NCBI GenBank assembly: GCA_030847615.1
Contig: JAUMIR010000005.1
Span: 165,630,596-165,694,595 of the forward strand
Length of the DNA: 64,000 nucleotides
Source: Gambelia wislizenii
Lineage: Eukaryota > Chordata > Lepidosauria > Squamata > Crotaphytidae
Direction: 5' to 3'
Positions 9,710-20,165 of the stretch are shown piece after piece; position 1 is the stretch's first letter, and every line of letters begins with the position of its first letter. The translations under genes were made by a program, and so were the position numbers. The notes under the pieces are model-generated. The model was not told the DNA's origin. It searched no databases and saw only the letters and a program-made list of their open reading frames with translations.

Positions 9710-12559
9710 TAGTTATTTACATTTATTTTTGTAGGAAGTAATGCACTACTTTTGAAAATTCCCATACGTCGAGAACCTAGAGAGAATGTGCTTGTGATGC
9801 CACTGGCTGTTAACTATGTGACTATCACTGCCAGTTCCAACCTTCTTTAACAACGCAGCTGTCTTTATTCTCTGTGAGTCTTCTCACCTCCAGTCTTGCC
9901 TCCACAAAAACTGTCCAGTTATTGATATGTACGCATGTGTATGCAATACAAAAGAAATGCTCTCCCTCCTCGGATAAAAATTTCATCCCAGGAACTCCTC
10001 TGCACAGTGCTCTTATTTTATTTTTGTGTTGGATTTTTTAAACACATGTACTCCTTTTTGCAACTCCAATCTGTATTCATTTTCGGGGTGGGGGTGGTAA
10101 CAATTTCTTCTTCTGCCATGGTTGGAGAAGTAGGGGTGTTAGTGGCTTTATTTCATTTAGCTTTATTTCAAGCCTAAGTGGCTGCCTCTGCTCTCACTTT
10201 CTTTGCCTGCTGCCCTTCATCAAGAGATAAAGATTTAGTGGGCTTTTGATGCATTTGAATGCCCCAGGATGGTAGTGGATTCTGGTTGTTTGTTTGTTGT
10301 TGCCGCTGTTTTATTTCTTTGTAGATTATATTCTCAAGTACTGTCCCTTTTTTCCTTGCAAAGAAGAGTCAGTGATGATGATGGCTTATGATGGATGATT
10401 ATGAGAGAGATGCAAATAAAAGAGGAGGGGGGCTGTTAAGCATTCTGCAGATATAAATGCATATAGGTAGAAAAATGTGTATTATTTTGTTTGCACACCA
10501 AATTCACTAGAAGGGGGGGAGGAAAGTGTGGAAAGATCCCTCTGCAGATAATGGAGTGGATGAGTGCACCTGACCTGCCAAAAACACAGGTGTGATGGAT
10601 TACCTTTGGGATGTATATGGAATTTGTACAACCCAGTCTAGGTATCCTTTCCCATTGAGAAGAGAAATGGCAAAAACAGAACATAACAAAAATTAACATC
10701 CCAAATAATTGCATCTTTACTTTGGATTGAGCCCTTACTGATGTTTACTCCTAATAATCATGTTTAGGATTACAACCAAAAGAAAACAATTTCATTCAAT
10801 GGGATTTACATTTGAATAGCCATGCATAAGATTATTCTGTATATGTAGTTCAGAATAGTCTGTTCTTTCTGAGACTCTGTGTCAGCACCCCTGCCACCAA
10901 TCAATAATATTTCAACAACCACTAGAGGTAATACAGATTACCACTGTGACTATATATTAAAGGATTTCAGGTAACAAAGGACATGTCCTTCCTCCATGAC
11001 ATTGGCTATACCGTGTTATTTCTCACACTGTAATTATATAGGAACAAAAGTGTGTTACTATATTATCTAGGTGTGATAAGACTTTGAAAACTGGAGAAGT
11101 AGTTGTGCCTGGTAGCCTGGGTTTTAAACTTGCCTTTCTTCAAGGTATGTTTTTTTCTCAGCTCATTCTTCTCAGATCTATGGCAGCCAGTGAAGACAGA
11201 ATCACTGATTCTCTGTTGAAAATCTCATTAATGTTGATTGAGATTTTGTGGAAATCATGCCTGCCTGCCAAGCTATGTTCTATGATGATAGCAATAACCA
11301 TTTTCATGAAAAGTGATTTATCTAAGAGCTTATGATGAATTCCTTTTAAAAAGTATAATCATCATTTTCATCATCATCATCACCATCATCATCATTTTTA
11401 AAATTACAATTCAGATATGATGAAGACCTATTAGAATAGTAGTGACAATAACCAAACATAGAAACTATAACTAAGAACAAACACACTGAAATGTAGGGGT
11501 ACTATGCAAGAGGATTTAAACTAAGGGTATAATAATGCTCCAGACAAATTCTGAATTCTGGTGTGAATTAATTCTATTCAGGCCAATTTGCATCTGCTCC
11601 AAAGTGTGTTGGATCAATCCCCCTCAGATCTGGAGTGAATCACACCATATATGGGAAACATCAGTAGAGATGACAGGGAAGGGGAAGAAGGGGAGCTTTA
11701 CTTTGCGCAGTGTTAGCCTCCAATCAGGGGTGAGAATCTAATCATTACTCTTCAGCCATAGTGCTCAGGGGCAGGAGAACAGAAGGTGGGAGGTCACTGA
11801 ATTGTATATATTCAGTTCTCTCCTGAAAAATGGTGTTTTTAGATTTAACTGGGAGAAGCAGATCTCTATCTTCTTACTTACCTGCCCACCACACTGAATC
11901 TTATTGCTGCATTTTATCTTTGATTTTCACCTGTGATCCTTAGATGTATACTTTGGTGTGGTTGTTCTTGAACTCTGAACCTTTGAGATGCTCTTAGGCT
12001 TTCTAGCATGGCACCTCCAAATACTGGAGGGATGTGCCTACCTGGGAAGATATCTTACTATCCCATCCCATCTGTCCCCTCCTCCACAGTGCCATTTGAC
12101 ACATAGGTCCAGGTTTGTATTCCTGCCACAATTCACGCAGGTATCCCACAGGGGGTTGCCCTATGTATAATTAACAATCCTGGGGGTTCATGCTGTTTTA
12201 TGCATTCTAATGTGATGTGATATGGTCATTTCTTGTGTTGTAAAAGACTAATGGTGGATGTGGAAGCTGATGTACACACAGAAAGAGTTCAAACAGGTCT
12301 AAGGGATGCCCTTGACTTGTTTGTGGTAATCCCAGTGAACAGGACATGATAGGTACTGAGAGTTTAGGAGACAGTTTGGGGGGGGTGGTAAGCTTCCCAT
12401 TTCTTGAAGATATGGTTTGGGCCATGTACAAATCCTCCCCCTTATTATTACCTTCAGGTGACTTGTTAGACAACATATCTCCAGCAATGGCCTTGTGCCA
12501 CTCAGGGGAATCTGCAGCAGCCAACCTCTAGTAGTTGTAGTGGTGTTTCTTATGGGGTC
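9710..12559. other. No recognisable gene; short CAT microsatellite
   Basis: This is AT-rich DNA with no coding homology I can identify. A (CAT)n-like microsatellite lies at 11358-11396. The last 0.5 kb may already be the degraded 5' part of the YR retrotransposon that becomes recognisable from about 12560 (for example an ATGGCACCTCC start near 12008), but I cannot align it. Confidence 0.4.
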
Positions 12560-12854
12560 ATTCATTTTGGGGATTGGATGATGCTCCTGGAGGACCAACT
12601 AGCACAGGCCATGGTAGACAAGATCCTTTGTAGGGATTATGTTGATCCCCCCACCTCTGTTTTATAGGGTGTTAGAGAAAACTGGTGGCTATCTCCGTTT
12701 TTTTTTTTAATTTATGCTGGTATCATTGTATGAATGCAGCCCTGGAGAGTGTACTTGCTCATACAGCATACTGACATAATGCATATGTCATATGCTGATT
12801 TTTTGTGGGGAGGGGACAAGCATGGTTATTGTATGACAAGGTTTTTAGGATGAG

Positions 12855-13095
12855 GGTGGCTATGAATTCCACCATGAGATGGGATCAAATGCATTCACAA
12901 TTGTGGATGAAGCCTATGACTCCTGCATGACCAACTCAAAGAGAGGGGTCTCATAGTGGTCATATCATTCAGAAAGCCCAGGTGAGGAACAGGTGTTAAG
13001 GGCCAGGCTGTTGTTAGTACTCAGAATAATTTGTGCTGAGGACTTGAGGTGCACGGTGCTTGTGCACACTACCCCTGCAATTTCCAACATGAGTA
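12855..13095 (+). pseudogene. YR retrotransposon gag fragment with CCCH finger
   Basis: The translation MRVAMNSTMRWDQMHSQLWM followed by KPMTPA and PTQREGSHSGH aligns with the gag of copies A and B (LWMQLMTPARPIQGEHTHSG in B). A finger then follows, with Cys at 13034-13036, Cys at 13061-13063, Cys at 13076-13078 and His at 13088-13090, that is C-x8-C-x4-C-x3-H. The residue after the first Cys, Trp in the other copies, is a stop here. Such fingers usually bind RNA, so packaging of element RNA is the plausible original role. Confidence 0.78.
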
Positions 13096-13199
13096 TTCAA
13101 TTTGTAGTGGGTTGCATTCCTTTCATACATAAAGAGCAGCAGTCAGGTAAGAGGGGACCAGGGGGGCCCTCCATTTTCAAAAGGGCCCAGCCCAATTAA

Positions 13200-13795
13200 A
13201 TCAGATAGGCTTGATGTGCTTTTGCACCTCCACCCAGATTGTTTTGCTTATTTGAAAGTTAGGTTTAGGGATGGTTTGTGGAATCCATTTCAAGGAATCC
13301 AGAAACCATATTTTTCCTAAGACTCTTCATTCATTGATTGGCTTAGAGGGTGTTGCTAGGGCCAAGATGTGTAAGGATGTGGGATCAAGTCAGGGCAGAG
13401 AGGGGTTATCCATTATCTTGATGACTTTTCATTCACTGGCTGAGCTGTAACAGGACAGTGTGCCTTTATAATGAAGGAATGTTATTCCTTGACTGAGGGG
13501 TTCCCTTAATGCGAAAAAACACTATTTGCTTGGTTTTCTTGGGTATCAAGATTGATAACATGGAGCAGCACTGCAGGCTCCCTGTGGAGAAACTTAGGTA
13601 TTTAAAGAGGAGGATGTCTGATTTTCTGGGGCTTAGAAAGGCCACTCTTAGGGAGTTTCAGGAACTCATTGATGACTTAAATTTTGCTTGTAGGGCTGTG
13701 GAACCTGGCAGGTGCTGTTTGTAAACCCCATCACAAAATTGGGTTTACTCAGGGAATTAAGGGGGACTTAATTTCAACCTAAAATATTGGTATTG
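13200..13795 (+). pseudogene. YR retrotransposon RT fragment (YLDD region)
   Basis: The linker translation VRFRDGLWNPFQGIQ matches FGFRIPFQG of copies A and B. After an internal deletion the frame gives HYLDDFSFTG, the RT motif C with both aspartates. LGIKIDNMEQHCRLPVEKL and RKATLREFQELIDDLNFACR then align with the thumb of copies A and B. A shifted frame continues to PHHKIGFTQGIKGDL. Stops and shifts rule out function. Confidence 0.85.
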
Positions 13796-14335
13796 TAGGA
13801 CACAAGAGCCACATGTGAAGGAACTTTGTCTCTGCATTTATTCCAACAGAAAAAGCTAATGGCTTTGTTATAATACAATTGAACCATACCTCCAATGTCT
13901 AAGTCAAAGGTATTGTCCTGGAGGCAGAGACCAACTTGTGCTGGAGATGACTAGGGAAGAAACCGTATGGCCTCCATCCTATGGTTAGCCCCAAATGGAG
14001 TTGACCCATTGAATCAGTTTTGATTTGCTCACATGTTGATATATCATTCAAGATAGATCCAACAGTTCTACTCTAATTGGGACTAAACAACAGCATTCTG
14101 GCCAATATGGTCTTGCCTGAATGGTCATGCAGAGAATCAGAGGGAAAACACCAGGAAACAACACTGTGAGGAGAACAGCATGTGTGATAAGGAGTGTAAA
14201 GTCATGGAGAAGAAAAATATTTGCATGTGTGTTTTATTATTTACAAAAAAATTGTAATTCAATAATGTTGAAAGGATGTAGCAGACTAGTTCAAGCCGCT
14301 TGACAACTTCAGTATCCAAGAACTCTTTACCAAAC
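13796..14335. other. Spacer between two YR retrotransposons
   Basis: No coding homology or repeat was recognised in these 540 bp between plus-strand copy C and minus-strand copy A. Confidence 0.4.
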
Positions 14336-14811
14336 AATTCCAGGAAATGAGAGACCATACACAAGAAATGGGGTGAAATAAAAGGGTCTTTATGTAACCC
14401 TACCTATTTATTAACCCTCTAAAGATTGGGGGATCTAAGTGGGGGGGAGGCAACTTAGTGTGGGAGCAGCTGGGATAGTAGGTCTCTCCCAGACCTTCCT
14501 CTGCAGCTTCCCCAGGCAAACACCTGAGCCCTAGAGAGGAACCCCAATAGCTGGGGTTGCTGCCCAGCTGGCCTGCATCTGGAAGGCCAGCCCAAAAGTC
14601 CCTCACCCAAGCCACAGGACTTAAGGTGAGGGGTTTATCCCTCAGGCCAACCCCAAGGTGGTTCTCTTTCACTTCCCTCAGGTGCTATGACCTAAATTGG
14701 CCATTCCAGAAACCCTCCCTTCACAAAAATTGGTGCCATAGATGCACACCAAACTCTACGCCTCCCCCATTCTCCTCCACACATAGGGCCAGGCATCTGC
14801 TTAGTCACTAT
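14336..14811 (-). other. 3' terminal region of YR element copy A
   Basis: This aligns with 41150-41624 and with 37362-37730. Shared blocks include GGAGGCAACTTAGTG, GAGCAGCTGGG, CCCCAGGCAAACACCTGAGCC, GTCCCTCACCCAAGCCACAG and TTATCCCTCAGGCCAACCCC. In this element class the 3' region carries the split or internal complementary repeats used to make a circular intermediate, but I could not resolve them by eye. Confidence 0.65.
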
Positions 14812-15030
14812 CCCCCACTAGCTTGTCCAAAAGATCCCTTAACACATGCTGAAGATCCCCCCAAAATAATAAATTCCCAGCATCTGAGAGATGAACCCCA
14901 TGAGCTCAGTAGAGCTCAGGCCTCTCCAAAACTATGTCAGGGTGTGGAAGGTAATAGCCCAATCCCTTAGTGAGGCCTTTCTTAATCTCTCTATTTGCCC
15001 TAAGCCTCTGTATATCAATCAACCAGGGAT
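14812..15030 (-). pseudogene. SGNH hydrolase C-terminal remnant (YR element copy A)
   Basis: Base-level alignment to 41637-41850 shows this is the C-terminal third of the SGNH hydrolase preserved in copy B, including the region coding DGIHLS. The rest of the hydrolase, the intergenic part and the recombinase C-terminus are absent. The alignment jumps directly to recombinase sequence at about 15040. This is an internal deletion of about 0.8 kb relative to copy B. Confidence 0.75.
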
Positions 15031-15034
15031 CTCC

Positions 15035-15485
15035 ATAACTATAGTGTGAAGCTCTAAAGCCCAACCAGACACGTCATTCTTAGAGGTTCTAACTAATTCA
15101 CTAATCCTTAATGCACCAAAAAAGGCGGTGAGTGCAGCTGCATGAAATAACAGTGCCTCATAGGGTGATATGCAAATATCAGCCCAAGTTCCTAACAGGC
15201 CTCTCAGAATCCATGGCGAAAGCAGGGTCCTGGTGTCAGGAACCCTCCCATGCTCCTTGGTCCAACCCTCTAAAACCTTATGGATGCAAAAGTTGCCCAT
15301 ATTCTGTACTGCCCCCTGCACTTTAACCCAAATTTTAATAGCAGATAACCTAATATTAATTGACTGGGGAGCTAAACCCTTGCATCACAAAGAGACACAA
15401 TACTGCAATAACTGCATTACTGGAACCTGCAGCCCTTGTTGAAAGCCTGCCTGTTTCCTAAATTGAAAAAATTCCTGTAGCACCC
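15035..15485 (-). pseudogene. Tyrosine recombinase fragment (copy A)
   Basis: The minus-strand frame gives AIKIWVKVQGAVQ, then FCIHKVLEGWTKEHGR, then ISPYEALLFHAAALTAFFGA and LRISELVRTSK. The GALR.SEL segment is the box I Arg region of tyrosine recombinases, which join the circular DNA intermediate to the target. The C-terminal half with H-x-x-R and Tyr is missing through the internal deletion, so no activity is possible. It is homologous to the recombinase at 42268-43080. Confidence 0.82.
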
Positions 15486-15499
15486 TGACATAGCCCTTC

Positions 15500-17000
15500 T
15501 CAGTACTTGGTGCTATGGACATACTTAGTGCCTTCAAGACCTCAGCCTCCCAATCTGCCACATGCCCACCAGCATCCGGTCACCCTTGGGCGCTGCATCT
15601 GGAGCCAACTCCCTGAAGCACTCCATCTGCATGTGGGAAAGAGAGTCAGTGATAACATTGTCGATGACTGCCACATGTTGTGCGATAAACAATATGTTAT
15701 GCTTTAAAAACTGTGAAGTAAAAACTCTAACCAGCTCCATTACTCTTGGGGATTTGGATGTCAAGGAGTTTATTACCTGGACTGTTTACATGTTGTCACA
15801 CCAAAAATGGACAGAAGACTTTTCCAATTCCACTGCCCAGATGGTGACTGCGATCAAAATAGGAAAAAATTCCAGGAACATCAAATCAGCAGTAAAGCTG
15901 GACTCAGTCCAGTCCAGGGGCCACCTGCTGTCACCCTAGCGACCCCTGAAATAAACTCCAAACCCAATTGATCCAGCTGTATCCAAGGCTATCTGTAAAG
16001 CACCCTGAAGTTTCCTTTCTTCCCTCCAAAATCAGATGCCACTAAATTGAACCAAAAATTTGTGTCAGACTTGTAAGTCATCCTGCATATCAAATGTGAT
16101 GCAGATCTTGTGATAGGGCAAAGATACCCCTTTAATGGCATAACAAAGCCGGCGAAGAAAGGCCCTGCCTGGTGCAACCACCTTACAGGCAAAATTCAGG
16201 TGTCCAATTAGAACCTGAAATTCCCTCAAGCTAGCCTTTCGGTGTGATAAAAATTCCATAACCCCATCTTTAAGCTCCAAAACTTTGGCATCAGATAAGT
16301 GGCAAAGCTGACTAACAGTATCTATCTCAATTCCTAAAATTGATAACTGTTGGGCAGGACCCTCATTTTTTTCCAGTGCCAACGGAACCCCTAATTCATT
16401 TGCCATTTGTTCAAACTGATGTAACAAATAAATGCATTGTCCAGTTCCACAGCACCCAATAAACAAGAAATCATCTAAACAGTGGACTATGCCTGACGAT
16501 CCAGTTTTAATTCCCAATGACCATTCCAAAAAGGTACTAAAAGTCTTGAAGATGCTGCATGATACTGAACAACCCATTGGAAGGGTGTGGTCCATGTAGA
16601 ACCATGCCTCAAATTGAAAACCCAATAACTCAAAGTCAGCGGGATGAACTGGCAGAAGATGGAAAGCAGACTTAATGTCACATTTTGCCAATTCAGCCCC
16701 CAAGCCGTGTCGATGTATCTCCCTGACTGCAGCGTCAAATGACATACTTAACCGAGCACAGCTCCACCAGGATAGAATTGTTCACCAATTCTCCTCTAAG
16801 GTAGGACAAATGATGTATAAGCCTAAATTCCCCTAGTTCCTTCTTTGGTACCAGCCCCAGCAGCAAAACCCACATGTTAGACACTGGGGGGGGGATGAAC
16901 AAGGGGTCCCACCACCCTCCCTTCTAAAACTTTTTTGTGAATTTTAGCTAATACTATATCTTCCATCCCCTTAATCAAGTGTAAATTATGAGCCCTGTGG
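15500..17000 (-). pseudogene. Reverse transcriptase-RNase H (copy A), degraded
   Basis: The best stretch (16065-16745) gives EIHRHGLGAELAKCDIKSAF, then HLLPVHPADFELLGF, MDHTLPMGCSVSC and HCLDDFLFIG. The usual YLDD is CLDD here (Tyr to Cys), with both aspartates kept. The thumb follows (GIEIDTVSQLCHLSDAKVLE and LREFQVLIGHLNFACKVVAP). The RNase H region continues in shifted frames to about 15540, where QHVAVIDNVITDSLSHMQME corresponds to the end of the RNase H in copy B. Frameshifts near 16750, 16065 and in the RNase H show it is dead. Confidence 0.85.
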
Positions 17001-17465
17001 CCATCTAACTCCCTGAAAAGGAATCCTAAAACCAAACTTAAACCCTTGAAAAAAATAGTTTACTGCCTGCCTATTTGGATAAACTTTCATCCACTGCTCC
17101 AAAACCTCAAGCCTAATTGGTCTAGGGCCCTTTTGGAGTCTGGCTGCCGCTACTGCTGCCTCTGCCTCCTGATGAGGTCCCTCTACCCCCTTGAAACTGA
17201 CCCTATCCTCTGGTACCGTTCCGAAAGGAATGCGAAGCCCCACAGATAGAGCACTCATGGCTATACCTGCAAGGCTTCCTATTACAAGTGCCTTGGGAAC
17301 TAAACTCCCAACACAACATCTTTTGTCCCTGAACAACATTGGGCAGGACACAAGAGGAACTGGTACTAGACCCCCTTTGTACTAGATGACCACTATGGGT
17401 CTTTTCCCCTTGAGTTGGCCGTGCCAGGGTCATGGGATGCATCCATAATGGTGGATCCATCATGT
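17001..17465 (-). pseudogene. gag CCCH finger and gag-pol junction (copy A)
   Basis: At 17203-17463 the translation is LWMHPMTLARPTQGEKTHSG and then CWEFSSQGTCNRKPCRYSH, a C-x8-C-x4-C-x3-H finger, followed by ECSICGASHSF. An overlapping frame (16986-17351) gives RPIRLEVLEQWMKVYPNRQA and FGFRIPFQG, the start of pol. The overlap of the two frames suggests that pol is reached by a frameshift or a second start in the original element, but decay prevents certainty. Confidence 0.75.
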
Positions 17466-18530
17466 CCAGCTAAGCATAGGATAAATGGCCACCCTCATAT
17501 GAAAAGCTTAATCAGATAAGAGCCAGGCCAGTCTGGCAAAATCTATATAGGCCTTATGTATAATATCAATGTATTGGAAAAGATGGGCTGAATGAAGGGG
17601 TTCACTTTAGCTATGACCTTGGCCAAAAAAAAACAAAAACAAAAAAAACAACCCTAGAGCCAATTGGTTCAATTTCTTTCAACCTTCCATTTCTTAATTT
17701 TCTCTTTTTCCTTATAATCTAACTCACCCTTATCTTTTTTCTCCAGTTCCCTATACAAAAGTGAAAATACATCAACATATTTCCCCTTTAATATTTTGTC
17801 CCTAGTGGATTGTAAGAGGTGGTCTCCCAGAGATAAGAACATCTCTCCAAAAGGGATAGTTGCATATGATATGGACATATATCCTGGCCACTGGGAGGAT
17901 CTGGGTGAACTCTGATCCCCCATAGAAAAACCTGGGTATGTCCCCACCCCATGAAGCAGCCAAGGTGACCAATGCATTGGGCCCCAATTTAAAACAGGCT
18001 ACGCCATCGGCCAACTTAAATAGGCAGCCTGTGACCCCCTGCAGCTTGAGGTCCCTCTACATGTCTAGGCATTGGTAAATTCCCCAAGGCCACATTGGTC
18101 TAGGTGGGGGGTTCCCCGTGGCATCTGAGAACTCACCAACAGGTCCAGATGCACTCACTTCCTCCAAAGGCTGACCTTGACTCCCTATGGAAGGCATTTT
18201 CAAATTGGGGGCAACATCCTGTGGTTTGGATCCTGATGATCCATCTGGATGCACCGTCTTCTCCAAGGTATCTAGGCTAGCAAGAATTTCATTAGCAATT
18301 TTACCCCTTTCCCCCTGCCACCTAGGCCTATTTAAAGCTGTTGAACTCAGGGTCCCATGTAATTTCTCCAATGTTTAAATCCTGTCTAAAATGGCCTGCC
18401 AAGGCATTTCTTCCTCCTTTTCACTGGAAGAAGGGTGTTTGGGGACAGGGGGACTCTTGGGCAGTGGCTTTTTAGCTGGCCTCTTACCCTTAGGCCCCCC
18501 CTTTCCTTTCTTAGGAACAATAATCTATCA
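17466..18530 (-). pseudogene. gag N-terminal part (copy A)
   Basis: Segments on the minus strand align with gag of copy B. They include VPKKGKGGPKGKRPAKKP with SSSEKEEEMPWQAIL near 18400-18520, a Pro/Ser-rich stretch at 18057-18371, and ATIPFGEMFLSLGDHLLQST with KGKYVDVFSLLYRELEKK at 17740-17900. The basic, Pro-rich N-terminus followed by a conserved core and a CCCH finger is the order expected for a structural nucleic-acid-binding Gag. Stops and frameshifts break it into several frames. No empty-site insertion is present here, unlike in copy B. Confidence 0.75.
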
Positions 18531-18559
18531 ATAGAAAGCAAAATATAATATTGAAAAAT

Positions 18560-19850
18560 CAATAATATATCCAAGGCCAGCCAAGGAAGTCAAGCTAGTG
18601 GCCTGAGGCACACACCACTAGGCCACATTGGGTCCAGTAGGTTTAAGCAGGCCACAGTGGTCCCAATAGACCACAATAGACTTCACTAGACCACACTAGA
18701 CCCCAATATGCCATAGATTGTCCCTGGGCCAAAAAGAGGCAAACAATAGGCCTCAAGGCCACACCAGGCCTCAGTAGGCCTCCCCAAGCCATGGCAGGCC
18801 CACCAGGCCAGAATAGGCCTAAGTAGTCCAAACCAGACTGCACACGCTAAGCCCACATTGAGCCCTCCTAGGCCATGATATGCCCCTCAGGCTGTGATAG
18901 ACTTCCCCAGGCCCAAACTTTACTAGGTCCCCACCTCTAAACCCCCTTTGGATTTGGACATGCTAGTCCCTGCCGGGCCTCTCTGCAGCCCACTAGACCA
19001 CCACAATCCAAGCACCCCTCCTCTCCAGGGCCCCAAAGCCCCTCAGTACCAACAAAAATATCCCCCAAAATTGCCTTGGACAAATGGAAAATTGGGTGTG
19101 TGTGTGAAATCTTGCCGCTGAGAACCCAACTCAGGGAAAGGTCTCCACTGATAGCAATTACAGCAGCAACATAAAGAGGCTGGGGGAGGGGGGGAGATTG
19201 GATTATAAAAAATGCAAAAACTGAAGCCCCAAAGGCCACTCTGCCCACTGGAGCCCTAGCGGCAGATATGTGGTGGGTCACTGGCCAATGACCCACTTCA
19301 ATCTAGCCCAAACTAGCACCCCCCTTCCTGCTGAGGGCTGTCCTGCCTGTCAGCTGGCCAAGATACCTGCAGCAGCCACTGTCTGCCCTAGCCCCAAACT
19401 ACTCCCTGCTACAAGGTGCTAGCTTGCATGTGGCCTCCTCCACTCTGCTGCTCATCTGCTGAGAATCAATTTTTCCTGGAGCCTGGTCCTCAACCTGTCT
19501 TCCACTTGCCATTCAAGGAAAGAGGGAGAGGCGAGGGGTGCTTAAATAGCCTCCGGCCCCTCCCCTCGCTCTCCGTGCACCAGCGCAGGCATATGGGCTC
19601 CCTGCCCATATGGCTCTGCTGAAGGGGGGGGGTAAGCTGGATTGTGCAAGTGGAAAAGCAACAGCAGCAGAGGCAAGAAGTGGAAGTAGCCACGTGGCAT
19701 TCTTCAAAAGCCATCTTAGAAATTGTTATTTCTTGAATGCCTGGTTTTGAGGGGTCCTCAGACCCAAGACACTGTTGCAGGGCAGTGGAGGTAGAATGCC
19801 TGAACTCCTTCTGCATCATAACTATAGCAGCAGGTTTTTCCACAACATTG
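18560..19850 (-). other. 5' leader of copy A with short GGCC-type repeats
   Basis: This is GC-rich non-coding sequence upstream of gag. From about 18590 to 18930 it contains a ladder of AGGCC/TAGACC-type words every 10-20 bp (for example GGCCACA, TAGGCCTC, AGGCCCACC). Copy B has a similar GGCC-rich leader at 47090-47420. No open frame in it shows homology. Confidence 0.55.
19538..19554 (-). promoter_or_regulatory. Possible TATA-like box of copy A
   Basis: On the minus strand the sequence reads GAGGCTATTTAAGCAC, a TATA-like word in otherwise GC-rich DNA about 1 kb upstream of gag. The derivative at 37.9 kb has GGCTATATAAGG at a comparable place. Placement supports a promoter role, but this is inference. 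Confidence 0.35.
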
Positions 19851-19902
19851 ACACTGTATAGGTACTTGGCCTATATGTCATAAAATGATAGTTACAAGTA
19901 TA

Positions 19903-20163
19903 ATATGACCCCATATCCACTGATTACTGAATCCGTGGGATTACTTATCCGTGGGTCACAAAACAGCACACCTACCATAGAGTCTTCATAGAAAATGCCT
20001 AGAGAGGCCTCCTATCTAGACATTTTCTAGGTCCTGCAAGACAACTCTATGGTATTTTAAACTGGAATTTCCATTATTTTCAATGGTGTTCATTGTTATC
20101 CATGGTTTTCAGTATCCGTAAGGGCCCCCGGAACTAATCCCCTGTGGATATGGGGTCCTACTG
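19903..20163. mobile_element. Tigger-like MITE, diverged subfamily
   Basis: The left end GACCCCATATCCACTGATTA and the right end GTGGATATGGGGTCCTACTG are inverse complements over about 17 bp, and a TA follows the right end. The internal sequence (AACTCTATGG, CCGTGGGTCACAAAA) differs from the element at 34.3 kb, so this is another subfamily of the same type. No transposase is present. Confidence 0.7.
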
Positions 20164-20165
20164 TA

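Larger units (their letters stand above)
12560..13795 (+). mobile_element. Ngaro/DIRS-type YR retrotransposon remnant (copy C)
   Basis: Conceptual translation of the plus strand matches gag and pol of the two minus-strand copies in this window. Order is conserved: gag segment (12855-12990), CCCH finger (13034-13090), pol N-terminal linker (13205-13290) and RT (13330-13790). Most of the RT fingers and palm between linker and motif C is deleted. The recombinase and SGNH hydrolase are absent. It lies head-to-head in opposite orientation to copy A, which begins only 0.54 kb downstream. Confidence 0.82.
14336..19850 (-). mobile_element. Ngaro/DIRS-type YR retrotransposon, copy A
   Basis: This minus-strand element has the order 5' leader, gag, RT-RNase H, tyrosine recombinase, SGNH hydrolase remnant, 3' terminal region. 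The same order is seen in copy B at 41.1-48.1 kb. The 3' end starts with AATGGGGTGAAATAAAA near 14370, the same motif as in B. Ngaro and DIRS elements use a tyrosine recombinase instead of an integrase and so leave no target-site duplication, which means the outer limits are approximate. The left limit comes from where similarity to B begins. The right limit is where the GC-rich leader ends. Confidence 0.85.

Noticed and set aside
15562..15939. 125-codon plus-strand open frame
   Set aside because: It is the antisense shadow of the RNase H region of copy A.
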